NCBI RefSeq assembly: GCF_005937185.1
Contig: NZ_VCNI01000002.1
Location: 1,488,001 to 1,552,000 of the forward strand
Direction: 5' to 3'
Length of the DNA: 64,000 nt
DNA from: Flagellimonas algicola
GTDB lineage: Bacteria; Bacteroidota; Bacteroidia; Flavobacteriales; Flavobacteriaceae
Notes under the pieces: generated by a model
Told to the model about the DNA's origin: nothing
Database searches by the model: none
The model's input: the letters and a program-made list of their open reading frames with translations, nothing else
Program-made: the position numbers and the translations under genes
In this document: positions 26,718 to 36,985 of the stretch, piece by piece
Numbering within the stretch: position 1 is the first letter of the stretch
How the letters are laid out: every line of letters starts with the position of its first letter

Positions 26718-27782
26718 ATGAAAAGAATTTTGATTTTTTTGGGGTTGTTTGCGATGTATGGCTGCAGTTCTGCAGAGCAGACCAACTCAGGAGGAACGGA
26801 TGACACTCCTACAAATAACTCTTCTCCATGGAGTATTCCCGTGGCAGAGGTGCTGGATGGAGGGCCAGGAAAGGATGGAATTCCTGCCTTGGATAATCCT
26901 GAACTGATTACCGCGGATCAAACTGAGGTACTTCAAAATAATGATTTGGTCTTGGCCTTTAAAAATGGAGATGAGGTAAGGGCATATCCCCATATCATAT
27001 TGGATTGGCACGAGATTATTAATGATAATATCGGGGATGTTTCCATGGCGGTTACCTTTTGCCCTTTGACCGGCACAGGAATAGGCTGGGGAAGAATGTT
27101 GGAAGGTACCGAAACTACTTTTGGGGTTTCTGGCCTACTTTACAACACCAATCTTATTCCGTATGACCGACAAACGGATAGCAATTGGTCCCAAATATTA
27201 AATGAATCCGTAAATGGAACCTTAATTGGTCGTAAACCAGAATTGTATCAACTGTTGGAAACCAACTGGGGCACGTTGAAACAAATGTTTCCAGAAGTTA
27301 GGGTGGTGAGCACCGATACTGGTTTTTCCAGAACCTATGGGGTGTCGCCTTATGGGAACTACAACACGGACCACGAATTTTTCCTGTTTCCTGTGGACAA
27401 AGACCCACGATTGCCTTCCAAAGAAAAGGTTTTGGCCATTTTAAATGGAAATCGGGCTAAGGCATATCAGTTTTCTGATTTTGAGACGGATAATATTTTA
27501 AGGGATTTGTATGGTGGTAATGAACTGTTGTTGGTAGGAAATCAAAATTTTATAACTGTGTTTGCTTTGGTTGAGGATACGGTTAATCTCGAATTTGAGT
27601 ATGCGTTTGCTGCTGGAAATGGAGCTATTGTACTTACGGACAATGAGGGGAATGAATGGAATGTTTTTGGCGAAGCCGTTTCTGGACCAAGGCAGGGTGG
27701 GCGTTTGGGACAGGTTGATGCCATGATGGCGCAGTGGTTTTCCATCCCAGCATTTTACCAGACCCAATTATATAGCGAATAA
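26718..27782 (+). CDS. DUF3179 domain lipoprotein
   Basis: A 354-residue lipoprotein (MYGCSSAE, lipidated Cys16), followed by a Thr/Gly/Asn linker and one DUF3179 domain (about 55-350). The family motif VTFCPLTGTGIGW (about 111-123) holds a single conserved Cys; VSGLLYNTNLIPYDR and FSRTYGVSPYGNY are further family blocks. No activity is known for DUF3179. It is the second gene after the CC-motif outer-membrane protein, so a shared role in envelope transport or metal handling is possible. A bidirectional terminator follows directly. Confidence 0.85.
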   Translation: MKRILIFLGLFAMYGCSSAEQTNSGGTDDTPTNNSSPWSIPVAEVLDGGPGKDGIPALDNPELITADQTEVLQNNDLVLAFKNGDEVRAYPHIILDWHEIINDNIGDVSMAVTFCPLTGTGIGWGRMLEGTETTFGVSGLLYNTNLIPYDRQTDSNWSQILNESVNGTLIGRKPELYQLLETNWGTLKQMFPEVRVVSTDTGFSRTYGVSPYGNYNTDHEFFLFPVDKDPRLPSKEKVLAILNGNRAKAYQFSDFETDNILRDLYGGNELLLVGNQNFITVFALVEDTVNLEFEYAFAAGNGAIVLTDNEGNEWNVFGEAVSGPRQGGRLGQVDAMMAQWFSIPAFYQTQLYSE

Positions 27783-27784
27783 AA

Positions 27785-27812
27785 AAAGCCCCAAATCTTG
27801 GGGCTTTCTTTT
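27785..27812. terminator. Bidirectional Rho-independent terminator
   Basis: Perfect 10-bp stem AAAGCCCCAA (27785-27794) / TTGGGGCTTT (27798-27807) with a three-base loop, followed by CTTTTT and preceded by an A-run. It ends both the DUF3179 (plus) and groEL (minus) transcripts. Confidence 0.88.
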
Positions 27813-27828
27813 TATGGTTTCGGAATTC

Positions 27829-29547
<1,719 letters not shown>

Positions 29548-29572
29548 TTATTTTTTTTGGAATTTTTAGCTG

Positions 29573-29851
29573 TTATACGATTGCTAAAATGTCACTTTCG
29601 CGCATGATCAGGTAGTCAGAGCCGTCCAATTTTAGTTCGGTACCTGCATATTTTCCGTAAAGAACCGTATCGCCAACCTTAACGGTCATGGATTCGTCCT
29701 TGGTTCCGGGACCAACGGCAACTACGTTTCCTTTTTGGGGTTTTTCTTTGGCGGTATCCGGGATGATGATTCCCGAAGCTGTTTTGGTCTCAGCCTCTAC
29801 AGGTTCTATAAGAACCCTGTCCGCTAATGGTTGGATGTTAACTTTAGCCAT
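29573..29851 (-). CDS. groES: Co-chaperonin GroES (Hsp10)
   Basis: A 92-residue GroES with the family pattern [20 protein letters not shown], the mobile loop (about 17-33, [16 protein letters not shown]), [14 protein letters not shown] and the C-terminal [12 protein letters not shown]. Caps the GroEL ring. Standard length. The 147 bp upstream hold the secG terminator hairpin, so groES probably has its own promoter. A TAATTTCTG near-match on the minus strand is the only candidate. Confidence 0.98.
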   Translation of the reverse strand: MAKVNIQPLADRVLIEPVEAETKTASGIIIPDTAKEKPQKGNVVAVGPGTKDESMTVKVGDTVLYGKYAGTELKLDGSDYLIMRESDILAIV

Positions 29852-29944
29852 ATTATTAATCTTTAGGTATTTGTTTTAAAAATTCTCGAATGTTTGGACA
29901 GAAATTATGCCATTATGATGAAAACTGACATTATAGAAAACAAA

Positions 29945-29974
29945 AATGCCAGCTTGTCATTTCAAGCTGGCATT
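29945..29974 (-). terminator. Terminator hairpin after secG
   Basis: Perfect 12-bp stem AATGCCAGCTTG (29945-29956) / CAAGCTGGCATT (29963-29974) with a six-base loop. Read on the minus strand it is followed by TTTTTG, so it can end the miaB-to-secG transcript before groES. Confidence 0.75.
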
Positions 29975-29998
29975 ATGTATTTGTTCTGTCACCTTATT

Positions 29999-30367
29999 TT
30001 AGTTGATGGTGTCCGCTGGATTAGTGTTATCCGTTGCTGGAACTTGCTCAGGAACTGTTTCTGGAACAGTCTCAGGCACCGTGTTTTCAATGTCATCTCC
30101 TTGCAATAATTTAGAGTCGGCCTGACTGAAATTTCCCTTAAGGGAAACATTGGAAACAAGAATCAATACAATCAACAATCCTGCTAAGGTCCAAGTACTT
30201 TTATCCAAAAAGTCCCCGGTTTTTTTGACTCCCCCAACTATTTGGCTTCCACCACCTCCAAAAGAGGAAGACAATCCGCCTCCTTTAGGGTTCTGCACCA
30301 TGATCACCAATACCAACAAAAGGCATACAACAATGATCAAAATCAAAAATATAGTAAACGTACTCAT
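29999..30367 (-). CDS. secG: Preprotein translocase subunit SecG
   Basis: A 122-residue protein with two membrane helices (about 4-24 and 55-75) joined by the conserved SecG loop VQNPKGGGLSSSFGGGGSQ (about 25-43). SecG is the accessory subunit of the SecYEG channel. The C-terminal ~45 residues form a longer-than-usual tail of repeated Pro-Glu-Thr-Val (TVPETVPETVPEQVPATDN), probably disordered; E. coli SecG is about 110 residues without such a repeat. Adjacent upstream genes encode a TPR-like protein and LptE. Confidence 0.95.
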   Translation of the reverse strand: MSTFTIFLILIIVVCLLLVLVIMVQNPKGGGLSSSFGGGGSQIVGGVKKTGDFLDKSTWTLAGLLIVLILVSNVSLKGNFSQADSKLLQGDDIENTVPETVPETVPEQVPATDNTNPADTIN

Positions 30368-30376
30368 GGTTTTATC

Positions 30377-31261
30377 TTAATCTTTTTCTTTCTGCAGCTT
30401 CTTCACCGCCCGAATTTGGTCTGCAAAGAAACCACTTTTTTCCGGATATTTCAAACTCAATATTTTATAGGCCTGAATGGCTTTTTTGTACTTTTTTTGC
30501 TCCAAATACACCTTGGCCAATGTCTGGGTCATCAGCTCACTTTTGTCCATCTTCGTGGACTCTTTTATGTTGACCTTGGCACTGGAATCTTCGTTGGGGA
30601 CAATCTTTGGTCTATTCGCAATAAACTTGTCCAGCAAATCAAACTTTTGTCTTTTGTCCAGGCTTTTTGAATCAGATTCCTGATTCGCATCATCCGTGGA
30701 ATTGGAGGTAAGTTGCAACCATTCAGTAAAGGAGTGGCGCTCTTTTTTGGTGAAGGGGAGGGGTTTTCCAAGCTCGAGTTCAGCCTTTCCTTCGGAAGTT
30801 TCTTCGTTACTCGGTTCCGATTCGGCGCTTTCTGGCTTGGATTTAAATAGGGCTGGACTCAATATTTGTTCGGCATCCTGTATGTTCTGTGGGAGGGCTT
30901 CCTTGGACTCACCCAATAGATTTTCCGTTTCGGGATTGGGTTCAATCTCTTCGGAAACTGCTTTTTTGTCTTCCAACTTGGGAGCTCTACCGGCAATGGT
31001 ATCCGCTATATTGTTTTGAACAAACTCCTGGGACGTGATAAAATCAAAAAGAACATCGCGATCTGCTGTATAGGCAGCGGTAACCTTTAGGGCATTGTTG
31101 TATTTATAACTGTCCAGATTTTTTAATCCTTTTAGATGTAAAGCCCTGGCCGCTTGAAAGTACGGATATTCTTCAATGATGCCTTCCAATTCCCGTGTTT
31201 GTTTGGGGGACAGGATGGTGTCCGATTTTTGAAGAACTTCTATAAAATCCGATACGTTCAT
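30377..31261 (-). CDS. Conserved hypothetical protein with C-terminal TPR-like helices
   Basis: A 294-residue soluble protein with no signal peptide. The N-terminal ~85 residues are helical (FIEVLQKSDTILSPKQTREL...), the middle (90-215) is acidic and low-complexity, rich in Glu/Ser/Lys, and the C-terminus has a TPR-like pair (LAKVYLEQKKYKKAIQAYKI and following). I do not know an assigned function. It lies between lptE (4-bp gap) and secG (9-bp gap), so translation is tightly linked with two envelope-biogenesis genes. A scaffold role there is a guess. Confidence 0.7.
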   Translation of the reverse strand: MNVSDFIEVLQKSDTILSPKQTRELEGIIEEYPYFQAARALHLKGLKNLDSYKYNNALKVTAAYTADRDVLFDFITSQEFVQNNIADTIAGRAPKLEDKKAVSEEIEPNPETENLLGESKEALPQNIQDAEQILSPALFKSKPESAESEPSNEETSEGKAELELGKPLPFTKKERHSFTEWLQLTSNSTDDANQESDSKSLDKRQKFDLLDKFIANRPKIVPNEDSSAKVNIKESTKMDKSELMTQTLAKVYLEQKKYKKAIQAYKILSLKYPEKSGFFADQIRAVKKLQKEKD

Positions 31262-31265
31262 TTGT

Positions 31266-31784
31266 TTACCAGTTTCCTAACGAGGCATTAAAAATATCTT
31301 GGGTGATTCGTTCAAAAATTTCCTCATGCGCCGCGGATTGCACCGATGGTAGGGACGCAGCGGCGTCGAAATCAAAAAAGAAGGAGAAGCGCCGCTCAAA
31401 ATCGGCGTCGTCTTTGGTCTTATTAAAGAAACGCACATTTACGCTCATAGTCAATCGGTTCTGGGCGGTCAATTGATCGGCTGTTGCGGTCATCGGGGTT
31501 ACCCTGTATTCCACAATTTCACCTTCGTAGAGCAAATCTCCATTACTACCTGTCAGCGAAAGACTAGTCAGATTGTTGATCATTTCCTGTAGGGCGTTTG
31601 TAAACTCCCTATCCAACCCTGGTTCAATGGTTGAGCCGGGACTTTGGTCCGCATAATTCTGAAAAAAGTTCACCTGGAAACTCTCCGCTGTTCCTATATC
31701 AGCTCCTGAAAAATTATATATTCCACAGCCTTGTAGACTGAAAAAAAGGACAAGTAGTCCCAATTTAATTCCTTTTTTTACCAT
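31266..31784 (-). CDS. LptE-like LPS-assembly lipoprotein
   Basis: A 172-residue lipoprotein with lipobox SLQGCGIYNFSG (Cys20), the pattern of Bacteroidota LptE. LptE plugs the LptD barrel and helps insert LPS into the outer leaflet. The fold-defining segments are IGTAESFQVNFFQNYADQ and RLTMSVNVRFFNKTKDDADF. Sequence identity to E. coli LptE is expected to be low; the call rests on the N-terminal pattern and on location with secG and miaB. It follows the sigma-54 activator gene by 35 bp. Confidence 0.82.
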   Translation of the reverse strand: MVKKGIKLGLLVLFFSLQGCGIYNFSGADIGTAESFQVNFFQNYADQSPGSTIEPGLDREFTNALQEMINNLTSLSLTGSNGDLLYEGEIVEYRVTPMTATADQLTAQNRLTMSVNVRFFNKTKDDADFERRFSFFFDFDAAASLPSVQSAAHEEIFERITQDIFNASLGNW

Positions 31785-31819
31785 TGATTTATTTGTCCAA
31801 TAATCGATTTGATCAAAAA

Positions 31820-33091
31820 TTACAGATCGTATTGCTTGATTTTCCTATACAAGGTTCGTTCTGATATACCAAGCTCCGAAGCGGCTGCCTTTCTCTTGCC
31901 TCGGTTTCGCTCCAAGGATTTTTTGATCAATTCAATTTCCTTTTCCTGTAAAGATAGGGTTTCTTCCTCTTCAATTTCCTCGGCAAAATGATAGCGGTCC
32001 TCCTGCGGTTGTGATACTGTACTTGTTGTTTCAACAACAGGTTCCGGTAGATGCAAAACTTCTGTTACATTAGTTTCTTCCTGTGGAATATCCTCTTCCT
32101 TGTTCCCGTAAATTTTTTGGATCAAGGTTTCATTTTCTTCCTGTACTTTTTCAGTGTCGCTGTTCTTCAACAATTCCAAAGTGAGTTTTTTGAGATCGTT
32201 GAGGTCACCTTTCATATCAAACAGCACCTTGTACAAGATCTCCCTTTCGTTGCTGAAATCACTTTCCTTCTTTTGCTTTTCAATTACAGCAGGCAGGTTG
32301 GTATTACTGGAGTTGGGCAAGTAGGTGTGCAGCGTACCAGCTGAAATGGTGCGATTTTCCTCCAATACGGATACCTGCTCCGCAATATTCCTCAACTGCC
32401 TAATGTTTCCGGGCCAGCGATATTTCAACAATAACTGAATGGCTTGTTCCTCCAACCTAATGGTGGGCATTTTGTATTTCTGCCCAAAGTCCGAAGCAAA
32501 TTTTCGAAACAGCAAATGAATATCTTCCCGTCGTTCACGTAGCGGAGGAATATGGATTTCCACCGTGCTCAATCGGTAATAAAGATCTTCCCGGAACTTT
32601 TCTTTTTTAATGGCCTCAAACATATTGATGTTGGTTGCGGCCACAATGCGCACATCTGTTTTCTGGACTTGGGAGGATCCCACTTTTAGGAATTCCCCAT
32701 TTTCCAATACCCGAAGCAATCTAACCTGGGTGGTCAGAGGCAGTTCCCCAACCTCGTCAAGGAATATGGTTCCTCCATTGGCCACCTCAAAATATCCGCT
32801 ACGGGTTTGGGTGGCACCGGTGAAGGCCCCTTTTTCGTGCCCAAAAAGTTCGCTATCAATGGTGCCTTCTGGGATGGCCCCGCAGTTTACCGCAATATAT
32901 TTGGCATGCTTGCGATGCGACAGGGAATGTATGATCTTCGGAATGGCCTCCTTACCCACACCGCTTTCCCCGGTAACCAAGACCGAGATGTCGGTAGGGG
33001 CAACCTGGATGGCTTTTTCCAAGGCCCTATTTAGCTTTACATCATTACCAATGAGTTCAAAGCGTTGTTTTATGGATTGAATTGATTCCAT
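31820..33091 (-). CDS. Sigma-54-dependent transcriptional activator without a receiver domain
   Basis: A 423-residue AAA+ enhancer-binding protein. It opens almost directly with the AAA+ domain (about 10-240): Walker A GESGVGKE, the sigma-54-contacting GAFTGA loop (GHEKGAFTGATQTRSGYFE) and Walker B GGTIFLDEVGELP. A variable Glu-rich linker (about 270-370) leads to a Fis-type helix-turn-helix (NRGKRKAAASELGISERTLY). With no N-terminal sensor its activity must be set by abundance or by an unknown partner. Located between miaB and lptE, an order I recall in other flavobacteria, suggesting envelope-linked targets. Confidence 0.92.
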   Translation of the reverse strand: MESIQSIKQRFELIGNDVKLNRALEKAIQVAPTDISVLVTGESGVGKEAIPKIIHSLSHRKHAKYIAVNCGAIPEGTIDSELFGHEKGAFTGATQTRSGYFEVANGGTIFLDEVGELPLTTQVRLLRVLENGEFLKVGSSQVQKTDVRIVAATNINMFEAIKKEKFREDLYYRLSTVEIHIPPLRERREDIHLLFRKFASDFGQKYKMPTIRLEEQAIQLLLKYRWPGNIRQLRNIAEQVSVLEENRTISAGTLHTYLPNSSNTNLPAVIEKQKKESDFSNEREILYKVLFDMKGDLNDLKKLTLELLKNSDTEKVQEENETLIQKIYGNKEEDIPQEETNVTEVLHLPEPVVETTSTVSQPQEDRYHFAEEIEEEETLSLQEKEIELIKKSLERNRGKRKAAASELGISERTLYRKIKQYDL

Positions 33092-33164
33092 GTTTTTTGG
33101 AGTCTGTATTCAAGAAGCAAGAAACAAGATGTGTCTTGGTTCCTGTCTCTTAAATCTTGAGATC
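33092..33164. repeat. CAAGA-rich spacer with small inverted repeats
   Basis: The 73-bp gap before the sigma-54 activator contains CAAGAAG, CAAGAAA, CAAGATG in tandem (33111-33131), the inverted repeat CAAGA-TGTG-TCTTG (33125-33138) and the palindrome-like ATCTTGAGAT (33154-33163). Looks like a degenerate repeat spacer; might be an operator or just sequence drift. Confidence 0.4.
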
Positions 33165-34628
33165 TTAATTATTTTTACTTAAACCTTGTGCTTCCCCTAT
33201 TAAGGTCGCTGAGGTACATTCGTTGATTTTGACATTGACAAACTCGCCCACTTGGTAATTTTCCTTCGGAAAAACAACCACTGTATTTTGGGAGTTTCTC
33301 CCCATCCAATGTGTGTCAGATTTTTTTGAAGATCCTTCTATCAAAACCTCCTCTACCTTGCCCACATGCTGTTGGGTTCTGTATAGGCTATGTTTTTGCT
33401 GCAGCGCTATGATCTCCGTTAACCTTCTCTTCTTGGTTGCTTCTGGAATATCATCTTCCAATTTTCTTTCAGCAAGAGTTCCCGGTCTTTCGGAATAGGC
33501 GAACATAAAACCGAAATCATACTTCACATATTCCATAAGACTAAGGGTGTCCTGATGGTCTTCCTCAGTCTCCGTGGGGAAACCAGTTATCATGTCCTGG
33601 CTTATGGCACAATCAGGAATGATCTTTCTGATATTGTCAATCAATTCAAAGTACTCTTCTCGGGTGTGCAAGCGGTTCATGGCCTTTAAAATGCGATCAC
33701 TACCACTTTGAACCGGAAGGTGAATGTAATTGCAAATATTCTCATGCTTGGACATGGACTCAATGACATCCAATGTCATATCCTGAGGATTGGAAGTAGA
33801 GAAACGGATTCGCATTTTAGGTTGGGCAATGGCAACCATTTCCAACAGCTTTGCAAAGTTCACCGAAGTGGCCATTTGCATTTCGGAGGCCTTTTCAAAG
33901 TCCTTTTTCAAACCGCCACCATACCATAGGTAACTGTCCACATTTTGGCCCAGCAGGGTAATTTCCTTAAAGCCTCTTTCCCATAAATCATTCACCTCTT
34001 CCAAAATGGATTGTGGATCTCTGCTTCGCTCGCGTCCACGTGTGAAAGGAACCACGCAAAAAGTGCACATATTGTCGCATCCGCGGGTAATGGATACAAA
34101 GGCCGTCACACCATTGGAGTTCAATCGAACAGGAGCAACATCACCATAGGTTTCATCTTTGGAAAGAATAACGTTCACCGCGTTTCTTCCCTCATCAATT
34201 TCTTGGATTAGGTTGGGCAGGTCTTTGTAGGCATCCGGGCCAACCACCATATCCACAATTTTTTCCTCTTCCAGGAATTTGTTTTTCAAGCGTTCTGCCA
34301 TACAGCCCAAAACCCCAACCTTCATACCTGGATTGGTTTTTTTGACCGCATTGAATTTTTCCAATCGTTTGCGGACGGTCTGTTCGGCTTTTTCCCTGAT
34401 GGAACAGGTATTGACCAAGACCAAATCGGCCTCCGCTAAATCCTGGGTAGTATTGAATCCCTCCTTGGCCAAAATAGATGCTACGATCTCACTGTCCGAG
34501 AAATTCATTTGACAACCGTAGCTTTCTATATATAGCTTTCGGCTGTTTTTTTCGTCACTTTCCAAAGTAAGGGGACTTCCTTGTTGACTTTCGTCTATAA
34601 CCTTCTCTAATTCTTCGTTCCTGATCAT
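33165..34628 (-). CDS. miaB: tRNA-2-methylthio-N6-dimethylallyladenosine synthase MiaB
   Basis: A 487-residue radical-SAM methylthiotransferase that adds the 2-methylthio group to i6A37 of tRNAs reading UNN codons. The N-terminal MTTase domain carries its three cluster cysteines ([35 protein letters not shown]). The radical-SAM CxxxCxxC lies in [20 protein letters not shown], and a C-terminal TRAM domain (about 410-475) binds tRNA. First gene of the minus-strand run to secG, with a well-formed promoter just upstream. Confidence 0.97.
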   Translation of the reverse strand: MIRNEELEKVIDESQQGSPLTLESDEKNSRKLYIESYGCQMNFSDSEIVASILAKEGFNTTQDLAEADLVLVNTCSIREKAEQTVRKRLEKFNAVKKTNPGMKVGVLGCMAERLKNKFLEEEKIVDMVVGPDAYKDLPNLIQEIDEGRNAVNVILSKDETYGDVAPVRLNSNGVTAFVSITRGCDNMCTFCVVPFTRGRERSRDPQSILEEVNDLWERGFKEITLLGQNVDSYLWYGGGLKKDFEKASEMQMATSVNFAKLLEMVAIAQPKMRIRFSTSNPQDMTLDVIESMSKHENICNYIHLPVQSGSDRILKAMNRLHTREEYFELIDNIRKIIPDCAISQDMITGFPTETEEDHQDTLSLMEYVKYDFGFMFAYSERPGTLAERKLEDDIPEATKKRRLTEIIALQQKHSLYRTQQHVGKVEEVLIEGSSKKSDTHWMGRNSQNTVVVFPKENYQVGEFVNVKINECTSATLIGEAQGLSKNN

Positions 34629-34645
34629 TTCGCTATAATGGGATG

Positions 34646-34677
34646 CAAAGATAATGCATAATCCAATTTAGTGACAA
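34646..34677 (-). promoter_or_regulatory. Promoter of miaB
   Basis: On the minus strand a TTG (complement of 34675-34677) is followed after 21 bp by TATCTTTG (complement of 34646-34653), a perfect TAnnTTTG -7 element. It sits 17 bp before the miaB ATG, giving a leader of about 13 nt. Confidence 0.55.
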
Positions 34678-34712
34678 TTTGGCAGTTGAATTATGAAGGG
34701 ATTAACCAAATT

Positions 34713-35627
34713 TTAGAGAAAATCGTCCGAAGCCTTGTACGCATCTATGACTGCTTGCTCTCCTTTTGAGCCTTCAATGGAGTTGCCGTGCTCCATGCCC
34801 AAAATGTCCTTGTAACCTTTATCGTAAATGAACTTGAATACATTTTTATAGTTGATTTCCCCTGTGGTGGGCTCCTTTCGGCCGGGGTTGTCCCCAATTT
34901 GAAAGTATCCAATTTCATCCCAACATGCTTCAATGTTGGGGATTAAATTGCCTTCCTGTATTTGTTGGTGGTAGATATCGAACAAAATTTTGCACGAAGG
35001 GGAATCCACCGCCTTGCAAATTTCATAAGCCTGTGGACTTTCCGATAGAAAGAGACCTGGATGGTTTCTGAAGTTCAATGGCTCCAAAACCATAACAAGG
35101 CCATGCGGCTCCAAAATATCAGATGCCCTTTTTAAGGATTCCACCACATGGGCGGTTTGGTATCCCATGTTTTGTCTGAGGTCTACATGACCGGGAACCA
35201 CGGTCATCCATTTGGCGTTTACACGTTTGGCCACTTCAACGGACTCTTTGATATGGGATAGGAATTCTTCCCGAAGGTCTTTATCACCACTGGCCAAATT
35301 GGGTTCTTTCCAGTAAATCTCATGGGCCACAAAAACGCCCATGTCCATGCCTCTTTTCGCCATGGTGCTGGCCATCTTCTCTTGTAGGGCAACCGTTCGC
35401 TTTTTCATGCCATTGTCCTCATAGGCTTTAAAGCCTTGGTCTGCCATGAAGTTAAGTTGGTCAATGGGATCATCGCCAGCTTTGTTTTTAAACATGCCCA
35501 AATGCGGTGCATATTTTAAATTGAACGTATGTCCCATGGGCTTGGCTTCTCCTCCAAATAAATTTGGGGAAACCCCCAGGGCAGCACCAGCCATGGCGGT
35601 GCTGTTTATAAAAGTTCTTCTTTTCAT
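34713..35627 (-). CDS. Hydroxypyruvate-isomerase-like TIM barrel protein, exported
   Basis: The ATG at 35625-35627 is chosen since it begins MKRRTFINSTAMAGAALGV, a twin-arginine-like signal; an earlier Met would overlap the upstream gene's stop. The 304-residue product is an AP-endonuclease-2/sugar isomerase TIM barrel with Hyi-like blocks: WMTVVPGHVDLRQN, VMVLEPLNFRNHPG (metal-binding Glu), CKILFDIYHQQIQEGN (Asp/His) and GYFQIGDNPGRKEP. Members isomerise hydroxypyruvate or related sugars or act in inositol/sugar-acid routes. It trails a Gfo/Idh/MocA gene by 22 bp in the same operon, which supports carbohydrate oxidation in the periplasm. Confidence 0.85.
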   Translation of the reverse strand: MKRRTFINSTAMAGAALGVSPNLFGGEAKPMGHTFNLKYAPHLGMFKNKAGDDPIDQLNFMADQGFKAYEDNGMKKRTVALQEKMASTMAKRGMDMGVFVAHEIYWKEPNLASGDKDLREEFLSHIKESVEVAKRVNAKWMTVVPGHVDLRQNMGYQTAHVVESLKRASDILEPHGLVMVLEPLNFRNHPGLFLSESPQAYEICKAVDSPSCKILFDIYHQQIQEGNLIPNIEACWDEIGYFQIGDNPGRKEPTTGEINYKNVFKFIYDKGYKDILGMEHGNSIEGSKGEQAVIDAYKASDDFL

Positions 35628-35649
35628 AATATATTCAGCTGATTTGGGA

Positions 35650-36981
35650 TTAAACAAATTTGGTTACCCCAGGCATGGGAATTGGATATCTTCCATCGGC
35701 ATCCGGTACCGTGGGTGGGTTGGAATCCCAAGTTGGGTTTTCAGGAATCAAACTCAAATCCGAATTCAAAGCCTGTTCCCAAGTAATGGTTTGGCCAGAA
35801 TATGTTGCCATTCTACCCATAATTGCCGTTAAGGTGGATTTGGCACCGTTTTCCGCATCGGCAATTACTTCCTTGTTTCTGATGGAAGCAAAGAGTTTGT
35901 CATGTTCCACTTGATAGGGATTCGGGTCGCCCTCCTTTTTGGTATTTAATAGGGTATTTCCTTCTAAGTCCGAGATTACTCCGCTACCAGTCACGATTCC
36001 GCCTTTGGAACCTTGGAATACCTCATCCACTCTTGCAAAACATCCTTCTTGATGTCTGCACTGGCTCGAGATAACTGCTCCACTCGGATAGGTGAATTCC
36101 ACGAAGTGATGATCATAAATTTCCCCATGGTCTTTGCCATTTCTGGTTTGCCTACCACCCATACCTTGGGCCGAGGCAGGATATTCTCCAATGAACCAAT
36201 TGGCCACATCAATATTGTGAATGTGTTGCTCCAAAATATGGTCACCACATAGCCAATTAAAGTAATACCAATTGCGCATCTGGTATTCCATCTCGGTTTG
36301 TTCCGGCGTTCTTGGTCTTACCCAAACCCCACGACTGTTCCAGTACACCTGTCCCGATACAATTTGTCCAATGGCGCCATTTTGCACTTGTTCATAAAGT
36401 CGGTGGTATTTTTTTTGATAGTGGCGTTGCAAACCAACCACCACGTTCAGATTTTTCTCTTTTGCAATTTTGGCATTTTTCAATACCCTCCTAACCCCGG
36501 CAGGATCCGTTGCCACGGGTTTTTCCATAAATACATGTTTGTCTTGCGCAATGGCGTATTCAAAATGTAAGGGACGAAATCCTGGAGGGGTGGTCAGGAT
36601 AACCACATCTGCCAAATCTATGGCTTTGGTGTAGGCATCAAAGCCCACAAAACGATTCTTCTCTTTTACATTGATCTTGCGTTCGCCATCAAAATGTTCG
36701 ATGATGGCATTAAGGCTGTTTTCCAAACGATCTTGAAAAGCATCCGCCATCGCTACCAATTCTACGTCGGTGTCGGCCGTTAAGGCTTGAACCGCGGCAC
36801 CGGTGCCACGTCCCCCACACCCAACCAGGGCGAGTTTCAATTTCTGGTTTCCTGCTACATAGCCCATGGCATTCATGGGTAGGGAGCTGGTCATTAACGC
36901 ACCGGTTGCGAGTCCGGTGGTTTTGACGAACGATCGTCTGTTCAATTTTTCTGCTACGTTGTTTTTGCGATTTTGCGACAT
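35650..36981 (-). CDS. Gfo/Idh/MocA family oxidoreductase, Tat-exported
   Basis: The ATG at 36979-36981 starts MSQNRKNNVAEKLNRRSFVK, a typical N-terminus with the NRRSFVK twin-arginine motif and a following hydrophobic stretch (GLATGALMTSS). The 443-residue enzyme has an NAD(P)-binding Rossmann domain (KLALVGCGGRGTGAAVQAL), the EKPVATDPAG block with its conserved Lys, and a C-terminal substrate domain. Such exported oxidoreductases act on sugars or cyclitols, probably with a tightly bound cofactor carried through Tat. Upstream FGE-fold gene is 4 bp away, downstream TIM-barrel gene 22 bp, so the three form an operon. Confidence 0.9.
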   Translation of the reverse strand: MSQNRKNNVAEKLNRRSFVKTTGLATGALMTSSLPMNAMGYVAGNQKLKLALVGCGGRGTGAAVQALTADTDVELVAMADAFQDRLENSLNAIIEHFDGERKINVKEKNRFVGFDAYTKAIDLADVVILTTPPGFRPLHFEYAIAQDKHVFMEKPVATDPAGVRRVLKNAKIAKEKNLNVVVGLQRHYQKKYHRLYEQVQNGAIGQIVSGQVYWNSRGVWVRPRTPEQTEMEYQMRNWYYFNWLCGDHILEQHIHNIDVANWFIGEYPASAQGMGGRQTRNGKDHGEIYDHHFVEFTYPSGAVISSQCRHQEGCFARVDEVFQGSKGGIVTGSGVISDLEGNTLLNTKKEGDPNPYQVEHDKLFASIRNKEVIADAENGAKSTLTAIMGRMATYSGQTITWEQALNSDLSLIPENPTWDSNPPTVPDADGRYPIPMPGVTKFV

Positions 36982-36985
36982 GGTT

